Below the pieces are notes generated by a model. That model did no database searches, had not been told where the DNA came from, and was given only the letters and a program-made list of their open reading frames with translations. The translations under genes and the position numbers were made by a program. A stretch of DNA of 64,000 nt from Tremella fuciformis (taxonomy: Eukaryota; Basidiomycota; Tremellomycetes; Tremellales; Tremellaceae): positions 2,170,001 to 2,234,000 of the forward strand of contig CP136491.1 in the NCBI GenBank assembly GCA_032768795.1, written 5' to 3'. Shown piece after piece: positions 37,138 to 46,000 of this stretch (position 1 is the stretch's first letter; each line of letters begins with the position of its first letter).

Positions 37138-37290
37138 TGTCGGATGAATAAGAAGTGCATAGAGAGAGTTCCCTGCTCACAGAGCAGGAAAAGCGATGCT
37201 ATGGATATGAAACACTTCAGGGGAAGTGGGAGAAAGCGATGTGGCAGTGTGGCAGTGTGGCACAGATCAGTATTGCTCACAATTCCGACA
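37138..37290 (-). repeat. 5' LTR of copia F
   Basis: Identical by eye to 4845-4997; the primer-binding site is at 37120-37137. Confidence 0.92.
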
Positions 37291-39046
37291 TGAAAGAGAT
37301 CATCATCGCCAAATTGCTACAGAACGCCGCGCTTCCGCTCCAGCAATACCGCAGCAAGGGGGGCATAATGGCGATAATTATACTGACTCAGAATCAAGCT
37401 CAGGAAGCTCAGTTGAGCTGAATTTGCAAGATGATGAGGAATTTGAGGGAGCCAACATTGCCTATGCTTTACTTGCAACCAATGTACCTCAGACATACTT
37501 GCAAGCGCGCAATTCTGGCAAGTGGGAGCACTGGAAGTCAAGTATGGACTTAGAGCTTGCAAAAATGGACAAATATCGAGTTTGGGAGGTTGTGGACCGC
37601 TCAAATCAAAGAGTCCTCAAAGGAAAATGGGTCTACACCAGAAAGATTGATGGTGAAACCGGTAAACCTTCAACCTACAAGGCCAGATTTGTTGCCAAGG
37701 GCTATTCACAAATTGAAGGACTCGATTTCAACGAGTTATTTGCCTCTGTTGCGCACAAGGACACCATCAGAGTCTTCCTGGCCTTGGTCAATCACTTCAA
37801 CATGGAGTGTGACCAAGTAGACATCATTGCAGCCTTCCTCAATGGCGATTTGGAAGAGGAAATATATATGGAACAACCAGAAGGCTCCAACATTCCTGCG
37901 GGCAAAGTTTTGCGACTCAGAAAATCGCTCTATGGTCTCAAGCAGTCTCCTAGATGCTTCAACAAAGCTCTGGACAATTGGCTTCGGTCTCAAGGCCTCA
38001 AACCAACCTCTGCAGACCCCTGCCTTTACTACAAATTCGAAAATGGCAATTTCCTCATGCTCTCAGTTCATGTGGATGATCAGTTGATTGCTTGCAACAA
38101 CAGAAAGTATTTGGACGCTTTCAAAATCGCTCTCAACTCAGAATTTGAGTGCAAGGACTCACAGGGCCGGTTTCCTATTTCCTAGGCTTCAATATTCATC
38201 GAGATCGGACACAGAACAAGCTGTTTATGAGTCAAGAACATTATTTGGAGTCAATTTTGGACCGGTTTGGTATGAGTGACTGCAATCCAGCCAGAACTCC
38301 TCTACCTACCAATTTTCGCCCAATTCCAGCCACAGATACCGAGTTTGAGGAGGCAAAGCATTACCCATATGCCCAAGCAGTGGGAGCCATTCTTTATGCC
38401 TCAACAATCACAAGACCAGATCTTGCCTTTCCAGCTTCTCTGTTGTCAAGATATATATCAAAATACAACACAGAGCACTGGAAAGCGGCCAAACATTTAC
38501 TTCGGTATATCAGAGGCACCACAGACCTTTGTTTGACCTTCAACAAAGAGAATTCAAACAGAATTGCTCTGGGCTATGCAGATGCAGACTGGGGAGGTGA
38601 TCTAGACACAAGGAGATCGACCACAGGCTACATCTTCAAGGTCTATGGTGGCATAGTTGCCTGGAAAAGTCGGCGGCAAAATACAGTGGCGCTTTCTACC
38701 ACAGAAGCTGAGCTCATGGCCTCTTCTGAAGCGACCAGGCAAGCCATTTGGCTCAGGCAACTTCTCAGTGATCTTCAGCTTGGTCTACAGGAGCCCCTGC
38801 CAATCCTAAACGACAACAATGGAGCAATTGCCTTGTCAAAGAACCCAGTCAACCATGACAAGTCAAAGCACATTGATATGAGACACAAGTTTGTCAGGGA
38901 GAAGGTGGAGGACAACACAGTGACTCTGTCCCATGTCCCATCAGCTGAGAACATGGCAGATCTCCTCACCAAATCGCTCCCAGCAGAGGTATTCAACAGG
39001 CTGAGGGATCTACTTGGAGTTCAGCAAAGATCAGATTGAGTGGGAG

Positions 39047-39198
39047 TGTCGGAATTGTGAGCAATACTGATCTGTGCCACACTGCCACACTGCCACATCG
39101 CTTTTACCACTTCCCCTGAAGTGTTTCATATCCATAGCATCGCTTTTCCTGCTCTGTGAGCAGGGAACTCTCTCTTTACACTTCTTATTCATCCGACA
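39047..39198 (+). repeat. 3' LTR of copia G
   Basis: 152 bp, LTR type 2, close to the F LTR. The next bases, CTTTT, are the expected right copy of the G target duplication; the left copy is outside the window. Confidence 0.9.
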
Positions 39199-39290
39199 CT
39201 TTTGTTGGTGATCTTCCCTGAAGTCAATACTTTTATCGGTGATCTTTCCTGAAGTCACTACTTTTTCCGGTGATCCTACTTGGCGACCTT
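39199..39290 (+). repeat. Short imperfect tandem repeat
   Basis: About two and a half copies of a 32-33 bp unit with the core GGTGATCTTYCCTGAAGTCA, directly right of element G. No function is suggested. Confidence 0.6.
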
Positions 39291-39808
39291 CAGCCACCTT
39301 TCCATTCCCAGTAATTATAGACAGATCTGCAGCAAGGAGAATCGCTTGCACTCGAGAAATATCGGCAGTAGGAAAACCTTTCTCATGGGATGGGTGGCAA
39401 AACGGGTGGCAAATCCCTTCGGCGTACATAGCCCTCTTGTCTATATAAGGAGGCCACTTTCCGGCCAAGATAGTTTCTTCAGCAATGGATCTCTTGTGTC
39501 CCGTCACAAAAGTCACACAGCTGGTCTGAACCCAGTACTCTTGTCCTCAATCCCTCAGTCCCCTTGCTTTACGAGCCAGAGACTAGATGTCACGAATGAC
39601 ACCAAAGCAGCACCAAGACCGAGCAAGACCAAGCCAAAGGAACGTGAGTCGAGCACTTGTTGGCGCTCGCCGAAGCTCACCGCGACTCGTCGAGACCGAC
39701 CCACGCAAAATTACCGCATTCGTCGGACAAAAGGATGCATCTCTCGCACAGCTAAGTCCCATTGTCACCGCAGCTCTCGTCGACAGCAAGGAGCTCTTTG
39801 AGACTCGC
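39291..39808 (+). other. Spacer with TATA box and a short disrupted ORF
   Basis: A good TATA box (TATATAAG, 39442-39449) is followed by an 87-codon frame starting at 39587 (MSRMTPKQ...). It would run through 39808 and, with the 152-bp insertion at 39809-39960 removed, to a stop at 40005-40007. I do not recognise the product. It may be the start of an old retrotransposon gag or a chance frame. Confidence 0.35.
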
Positions 39809-39960
39809 TGTTATGACCCTGCTCAGGGTCATACCACCAGTATATAACAGGATCACAATCATTACTCCTGATTGTGATATTGTGCCTTTTGGCTGAATGG
39901 TTTATGCCACTACAGCTTAAGCCGGTGTATGGCTCGATGCCTGTTAGTTGAGTCGTAACA
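39809..39960 (+). mobile_element. 152-bp solo LTR with two hairpins
   Basis: Begins TGTTATGACC and ends GTCGTAACA; target duplication CTCGC (39804-39808, 39961-39965). It contains two strong hairpins: 10-bp arms at 39812-39833 and 10-bp arms at 39852-39878. A TATA-like GTATATAAC lies between them. There is no coding capacity. TG...CA ends and a 5-bp duplication fit a solo LTR of a short-LTR family; a small non-coding element is the alternative. Confidence 0.75.
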
Positions 39961-40205
39961 CTCGCCATGCTTGTGTCACAAAACTACGCAACCAAGGAAC
40001 CTTTTAGTAACCACTGTACTAAAAGGAAATCTGCGGCCTTGCTCGGGTTGTTATCCTTGAGTCACAGGTCTATATATACTGCAGTGCTACCGAGGTTCGG
40101 TGTCATTCATAACACTGTCTCTGTCCTCCACGAGAAGGTGTGTCCTACAGCCTCTCGTGCGTTGACAACACGGCTGCGCCGTTACTTTCCATCCATGGGA
40201 CTCAA
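39961..40205. other. Spacer without a recognisable gene
   Basis: Contains a TATA-like TATATATAC at 40071 and a TTTTAGT...ACTAAAA inverted repeat near 40002-40024. No supported coding region. Confidence 0.5.
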
Positions 40206-40339
40206 TGTCAGAACAGACTTATGTAAGCGGTCATAAGAGAGCCTGCAGTGCATTCACACTGTACCAAAAGGTATGTTAACGGATCCTTACCCTAAGGAAT
40301 CCGCACCGCTTATACTAGACTCGTGTCAGTTTCCTGACA
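40206..40339 (-). repeat. TRIM 3' LTR
   Basis: 134 bp; differs from the other copy by one base that I can see (TATACTAG against TATATTAG). The purine-rich GAGGGTCGAG lies next to it on the minus strand. Confidence 0.85.
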
Positions 40340-40616
40340 CTCGACCCTCGTTGGGCAAGTTCAGTCCCTGAACTTATCGAGTCCAACCACACCGAAACAC
40401 TTGACGTCATTTGGGTTCTATTTCTCACTATTCGTTACTAATTGTAACGAATTGTATCGATCAATCTCCGATTGCATCGACTCATTTCAAATTGTCCATA
40501 ACAGGCACAATTGAACCCTGATAGTCCCCCTGGGACCCTGCCCGCATGACGTGGCATTTCCAAGTTGGTGCAAATAGCTGATGCCCGGCCCACACCGGTA
40601 TTTGAACACACAACCC

Positions 40617-40631
40617 GGTAAGGATCCGTTA
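40617..40631 (-). other. TRIM primer-binding site (self-priming)
   Basis: On the minus strand the site reads TAACGGATCCTTACC, two bases (GA) after the 5' LTR. It is the exact complement of GGTAAGGATCCGTTA inside that LTR (plus-strand positions 40705-40719). The layout is that of Tf1-type self-priming. Confidence 0.75.
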
Positions 40632-40633
40632 TC

Positions 40634-40767
40634 TGTCAGAACAGACTTATGTAAGCGGTCATAAGAGAGCCTGCAGTGCATTCACACTGTACCAAAAGGT
40701 ATGTTAACGGATCCTTACCCTAAGGAATCCGCACCGCTTATATTAGACTCGTGTCAGTTTCCTGACA
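40634..40767 (-). repeat. TRIM 5' LTR
   Basis: 134 bp; contains the presumed self-primer at 40705-40719. Confidence 0.85.
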
Positions 40768-40772
40768 CTCAA

Positions 40773-40961
40773 TACCATGGTGCTAAGGACGGTCTACGGG
40801 TGAGGACTTGTATATATATCACCCGTGGCCTCCTCTGCACCGCCTCGGGCTTTCTCCTTGAAACACCATCGATGAGGCTCGAGGTCTAGAGTCGTTGAGG
40901 CTACTCGAGGCTTGTCAAAGCTACTTGAGGGTCGAGGATAGGCTCTCACGTGTCTGACAGG
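40773..40961. other. Spacer without a recognisable gene
   Basis: Holds a TATA-like TATATATATC at 40811 and several GAGGCTCGAGG-like short repeats (40870-40935). Ends at the chromovirus target duplication. Confidence 0.5.
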
Positions 40962-40966
40962 CGTGC

Positions 40967-41738
40967 TGTCAGGAAACCGACACGGCATCCTGACCACGAG
41001 ACTACCACGAGGCAACTTCCGACGGAAACATCCAAAGGATCCTACGAACCGAAGAACGTGAGTACGATAGAACCGTCACTATTAGTCACGAATAACTACG
41101 ACTTGCTCTTGAAAGCGCTGGAACAACCTGGAGAACGATAGAAGGATACGTCTCAGTCTTCCATCGGCCGAGTTGAGATAGGAACGCACGCAAGGACAAG
41201 AGTCAGGTCCACGATAACGGAGGATAGAGTTATCTCACAGTCAGGGCCACGGGGCGGAGACCGAGGACGATAAGGACGACGACGGGCACGCAAGGAGATT
41301 AGATGCAAGCCAGCGCGGAGAGAAGACGATAGAAGAGAAGAGAGACGACGAGAGAATACTAGAGAGTATTGGGAACGAGTAGAAGCGACTAGGAGAACGA
41401 TGGAACGATCCACGAAGGACGATGCTAGAAGGATCAGAGTGAGAGCGGGCGAGAGTCAGCAGATACTTAAGAAGGAAGATCGCAGAGGAAGTTCCTCAGC
41501 GATCTAGTTAACTAGTCCTCTAGATAGAACGTCTACTTAGAGAATCGACCGTACCAGTGACGAGAGATAGATAAGTGAAGTGAGTCTTGATCGCTCCTCA
41601 CCCAGCTTGGTTCCATTCTACTCTTGTTCGTTACTATCTGTTACGAATAGTCGTTGATAGTTAGCAGCTTGAACCGATAGGTTGATTTAGGTGAGCTTTA
41701 GTTGGATCTAAAACAGGTCACCGGGTACAGGTCTGACA
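40967..41738 (+). repeat. Chromovirus 5' LTR
   Basis: 772 bp, TGTCAGGAAACC...GGTCTGACA. A TATA-like GATACTTAAG (41462-41471) lies 28-36 bp before the presumed transcript start at the self-primer (41498). Confidence 0.93.
41498..41510 (+). promoter_or_regulatory. Presumed self-primer / transcript 5' end
   Basis: AGCGATCTAGTTA is the exact complement of TAACTAGATCGCT at 41741-41753. In Tf1-type elements the first bases of the RNA fold back on the PBS and prime reverse transcription, which predicts a transcript start at or near 41498. Confidence 0.7.
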
Positions 41739-41740
41739 GA

Positions 41741-41753
41741 TAACTAGATCGCT
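41741..41753 (+). other. Chromovirus primer-binding site (self-priming)
   Basis: TAACTAGATCGCT, two bases after the 5' LTR. No tRNA 3'-end complement beginning TGG is present here. Confidence 0.72.
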
Positions 41754-41787
41754 CATATCCTTCGACAAGCCACCAAATCAAGACGAC

Positions 41788-43032
41788 ATGTCCTCTGCAC
41801 CTACGACCGGGTACGGCCTTAGGAACCGAGGCGCGACAGGCAATCCCGACGCAGAGCATGAGCTGATCACTCCTCCCACTGGGACTACCACGGAGGAAGG
41901 AGAAGGAGCCCAAGGTACGCCAGGCCTGTACAAGCCAGGCGCTCAAGAAGACACGATGGAGTCTACCCAGGATGATGGGCTCTCTTCGATCAGGACCCAA
42001 CTCGATAAGATTGGTGAGGCACTACTGCTTTTGAGTCAGAATCAAAGGATGATGACTGAGCATCGAGTGAACCAATTCGAGACTAATACGAACAAATCGA
42101 ACAACAAGGAACCAAAGGTCAACTCTCCGGACGAGTATCAAGGAGAAAGGAACAAGCTCACCGGATTCCTGACGCAGTGTCAGCTGGTCTTCGACTTACA
42201 ACCAGCCCGATACGCCACCGACTATGCCAAGATCCGATATATGATATCGTTCTTTAGGAAGGCGCCACTGTACTCTATTGAGGCGCACTTAGCTAAGGAT
42301 GTCGACGATCAGCCTAGATGGCTTCACGATTACGGGTTGTTCATCAAACACATCAAACGAACCTACGGAGACCCAGATGAAGTTCATACAGCCGAACGGA
42401 AACTATTAGCGATCCAACAAAAGTCTTCTGTTACGAATTACTTTGCAGAGTTCGAACAGTTATCATCATTGCTGGATTGGCCCGATTCGGTTCTCATCGC
42501 CAAGGCTAGGGAAGGCTTGAAGCCCTCTCTCAAGGACGCCATCGCTACCAAGGTGGAGGAAATCCCTAAGACCTGGAACGACTTTGTCACGGTGATCACG
42601 AGACTTGATGAACGCATGTTCGAGAGGGAACAAGAGAAGAAGAACGAACAAGGACGCCCAGAGAGGCATGAACCGCGACAAATAGAAACGAATAGTGGGC
42701 GAGTGCGACCAACTGTTACCAGTTTTAACCGCTCATCAGAAACCAGCACAGTCAAGAGCACTCAGCCACCGCGTGCGACCACCCCATGGAATGGCAACCC
42801 ATTTGCGGGCCTAGGTATGCGACCACGCCTGAGTGAGTTCGAGAAGCAGAGACAAAGGGATTCGGGCTTATGCTTTTCTTGCGGACAGAGTGGTCATCAG
42901 GCCAAGGACTGTTCGCAATCGACGCGATCTCAAGGAACGGTGGTCTCTTCCAATGCTACGAACACCTACCAGCGTACCACGACCCCTTCTACGAGCTCGC
43001 AACAGTCAAAGGTAAGCGCCCCGTCGAATTGA
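41788..43032 (+). CDS. Chromovirus Gag (414 aa)
   Basis: The capsid-like middle part has the gypsy Gag pattern LTGFLTQCQLVFDLQ ... WLHDYGLFIKHIKRTYGD ... FAEFEQLSSLLDW. Near the C-terminus, at about residues 365-380, is a canonical zinc knuckle CX2CX4HX4C (LCFSCGQSGHQAKDC). The first 90 residues are acidic and low-complexity. Start ATG 41788 is the first one after the PBS. It ends at TGA 43030-43032 and overlaps the pol frame by about 160 nt; pol lies in the -1 frame. Confidence 0.93.
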   Translation: MSSAPTTGYGLRNRGATGNPDAEHELITPPTGTTTEEGEGAQGTPGLYKPGAQEDTMESTQDDGLSSIRTQLDKIGEALLLLSQNQRMMTEHRVNQFETNTNKSNNKEPKVNSPDEYQGERNKLTGFLTQCQLVFDLQPARYATDYAKIRYMISFFRKAPLYSIEAHLAKDVDDQPRWLHDYGLFIKHIKRTYGDPDEVHTAERKLLAIQQKSSVTNYFAEFEQLSSLLDWPDSVLIAKAREGLKPSLKDAIATKVEEIPKTWNDFVTVITRLDERMFEREQEKKNEQGRPERHEPRQIETNSGRVRPTVTSFNRSSETSTVKSTQPPRATTPWNGNPFAGLGMRPRLSEFEKQRQRDSGLCFSCGQSGHQAKDCSQSTRSQGTVVSSNATNTYQRTTTPSTSSQQSKVSAPSN

Positions 43033-46000
43033 GAGGGAGTCGGGGCTCAAACAAACCTCTCACTCTAGGTGCGGCATTCGAGAATTATAACGGAACAGAA
43101 TTTATTGGGGACGAACTACTACCAAAAAGATCAATTGTATGCTACGATAACATGACCGAGAATCTACGATTAAGGGTACTCCTAACTGGCAGCCGGGCAA
43201 AGCTCCAGTGCGGATTCCCCTCCTTATATTGCCGACAAGGATATCTCTCCAACATCCTGTTCGACACTGGAGCCAGCTCCTGCTTTGTCGACTGGAGGTC
43301 AGGGATAGCCCAGACCCTAAACCACACCGTGATTGAACGACCCAAACACGTAGTAATGTTTGATGGACGTGCAAGCGCGTTTGGTCTGGTTCACACCTAT
43401 ATCGATACGAACATCCAACTTCATCCCGAATATCCCCCAATAGATGTCAAATTGCTTGTGACGGAATTAAATGGGGCCGACATTGTATTGGGATGGCCGT
43501 GGATGGCCGAGAACGGAGTAACCATTGATGCGAGGCATGGATGGGCTGAGTTCCCGTGCACTCCTGTGGTGAGAAAACCACACAGACGAAAAGGGAAGGC
43601 TTACAGGAAGCCCTATGCGTCCGGGACGACCTATCCCAACAACATCGAGATCGCGGAAAGCGGCAATCGATGGAGACCGATCTCAGTAACCCAGGAAGGT
43701 TCTGGCGAGGCTGGAATAAGCAACGATGGCGAAGGAGCAACAGAAACGAATAGCTACGAAGAAGCGCCAATGGCGGACGATCCTCTTGAAAGGGCTGGGA
43801 CGGAAGACGGGACTCCCGTACTCAGTGACCCTTCTACGAGGGATGATGAGTCAAGCGATGATTCTAGTGGAATCTACGACGACTACAAATACGGCAAGGA
43901 TGAAGCCGGAACCGATCCGGAGGATTGGACGGCAATCGAAGATTTGCAAGATGTGACTATTTGGAACAAATGGGGACGAATAGCACTTGAGGAGAAAGAA
44001 TACGACCAAACAAGGGTAGAGGTGAACGGAGTAACCGCCAGTGAGAGCGACTCGTACACGACCTTGAACGAGAAAGAACAGTCTTCGGCAAAGGAAAGCA
44101 AGATTCCAGAGGCCTACCAAGGATGGGAGGACTTGTTTGAAGAACCGAGTGGGTCGGCAGCGCTGCCGCCACATCGACCGTACGACCACAGGATAGAACT
44201 AAAGGAGGGAGGTAAGCTGCCTCTTGCTCCTCTCTATCAACTATCTCCGAAGGAAAAGAACGCCTTACACGAATACTTGGAAAAGGAGAAAGCGGAAGGA
44301 AAGATATACCATTCGTTATCACCTTATGGATCGCCGGCGTTCTTTGTCCCGAAGAAAGACGGACGCTTACGACTAGTCGTGGACTATCGCAAGCTAAATG
44401 AAGCCACAGTAAATAGCGCCTATCCGTTACCATTAATCTCGCAGATCTTGGCAGATCTACGTGACGCACGGTTCTACACGAAGCTGGATCTGGCAGGGGC
44501 CTATCAGCTGGTACGGATGGCTGAGGGGCACGAACACCTGACGGCGTTCAGGACTATCTTTGGTATGTTCGAGTCCACTGTGATGAGAGATGGCCTAAAA
44601 GGGGCTCCCGCAACGTTCCAACATTTTATGAACGATATATTTTCGGAACTAATAGGGAAAGGTGTCTACGTATATATCGACGACATTCTCATTTACGCGA
44701 AAACGGTTGAAGAACTTCGAGCTCTTACCAAGACAGTCTTCGATATACTACAACAATGGGAGCTTCGACTAAAAGCAGCAAAATGCGAGTTCGAGAAAGA
44801 CAGCATTACATTCTTAGGACACAGGGTGTCTGCAGAGGGGATAGCAACCGACGAAGGACTAACAGAAACTATTAGGAAGTTCCCTATCCCGACTACACAA
44901 AAAGAACTACGATCTGCGGTGGGTCTTTTCAGTTACTACCGAAGATTTGTACCCAACTTCTCGGGAATTGCGAGACCTCTCAACAAGTTGATGTCGAAGA
45001 AAGCAAGGTTTATTTGGAACGAAGAGGCTGACAAGGCATTTCAGTCGCTGAAAGGTGCCCTGTCATCACCGCCTATTCTCGGGCACTTCGATCCAGAGCT
45101 CCCGATAGAGGTACACACGGATGCCTCGGACTTCGCCATTGGGTATGTGATCTACCATGTGGATCGCAACACCATGAAGCGAACGGCAATCCATTATGGT
45201 TCAGCAAGGCTCAAACCGAATGAGGAGAACTGGACTGTCACCGAGAAGGAACTATTCGCAATTATTTATTGTTTACAACATCATCGAGCATATTTCGAGG
45301 GCAGCAAATGGCCAATAATCTTTGTTACCGACCATCAGCCCTTGATAGGGTATACCATGCCAAAGCAGGTATCAAACAGGGAGGCCAGATGGGCAGAGAT
45401 CCTGGCTCGCTTCGATTTACGAATAGTGTACACCCCAGGTAAGGGCAACGTGGTACCAGACGCCCTGTCGCGACGACCTGACCTGGCAGGGACAAGAGGC
45501 GGCGACAGTTACCAAACGGACTCGAAGGTTCGACAGGTGATCGAGACAATCGATGCTGAGAACGAATTGGACCAAATAGTGACGAACTTAGAAGAGTCAA
45601 AGAAGACAGCTTCAATCGTCGAAGACCAGGAACCCCTTGAAATGTATGGGGTTACAACGACCGAATCACCCAGTACAGCAGACCCGAACACGTATGACTG
45701 GATCATCGATGGAAGCAGAGTAAGGGAAGGGTATATGAAGGACGAGCAGTGTAGGCAAATCATCGAAGGGATTGCCGCACAGAAGCCGCTCGAAGATATT
45801 AGGAACGAATTGCGACTATCAAGCGATACTAGAGTCGAAATAGACCAACAAGGATTCATCCGCATCGACGGCAAGATCTATATCCCAGACTACGATGATT
45901 TGAGGTTCAAGATCATAAATTCAAGACACGATACTCCGTTGGCAGGACATCCAGGAGTTAAGAGGACTATGAAGGCGGTTCAACGGGACTATTACTGGCC

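Larger units (their letters stand above)
4845..37290 (-). mobile_element. Copia element F (5385 bp without inserts)
   Basis: Inserted in G on the minus strand. LTRs are at 4845-4997 and 37138-37290 and appear identical; the target duplication is TGAAA. Element E (7261-34316) splits it, with duplication AATCC. Without E it is 5385 bp and has one continuous gag-pol frame. Confidence 0.93.
2488..39039 (+). pseudogene. Copia G gag-pol, broken and split in three
   Basis: Segments 2488-2786, 3423-4844 and 37296-39039 align in order with the intact polyprotein of element A. The first holds the end of gag with the CX2HX4HX4C knuckle and the start of the aspartic protease (IIDSGA), where the solo LTR sits. 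The second holds the pre-integrase region and integrase core (HIDLWGP, SSDNGAEF), and the third reverse transcriptase and RNase H. Apart from the insertions it has TGA at 4342-4344 for an expected Trp codon, a 4-nt insertion at about 4364-4371 and an extra CA near 38162. The canonical Cys pair of the integrase zinc finger reads QRQSR near 3885 instead of QCQSC, so that motif is lost as well. Confidence 0.88.
2488..39198 (+). mobile_element. Copia element G, outermost host of the nest
   Basis: Oldest layer. Visible G sequence is 2488-2786, 3423-4844 and 37296-39198; everything between is inserted. The breaks are H (before 2488), a solo LTR (2787-3417, duplication GCCAC) and F (4845-37290, duplication TGAAA at 4840-4844 and 37291-37295). 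G ends with an LTR at 39047-39198. The 5' LTR and first part of gag lie outside the window. Confidence 0.9.
40206..40767 (-). mobile_element. TRIM: miniature non-autonomous LTR element (562 bp)
   Basis: Two 134-bp direct repeats (40206-40339 and 40634-40767) enclose 294 bp of non-coding sequence, with target duplication CTCAA (40201-40205, 40768-40772). Read on the minus strand, its LTR starts TGTCAGGAAACTGACACG, identical to the start of the chromovirus 3' LTR at 49101. It ends TCTGACA like that LTR and is followed by GATAAC, as is the chromovirus 5' LTR. A 15-nt PBS matches its own LTR. It has no proteins and probably depended on the chromovirus or a close relative. Confidence 0.88.

Noticed and set aside
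40340..40633. TRIM read on the plus strand
   Set aside because: In that direction neither a PBS nor a purine tract adjoins the LTRs; on the minus strand both do.
43012..43068. Intron-like GTAAGC...CTCTAG (57 nt) at the gag-pol junction of the chromovirus
   Set aside because: Its length is a multiple of three, so splicing keeps the gag frame and runs into a TGA shortly after; it does not connect gag to pol.
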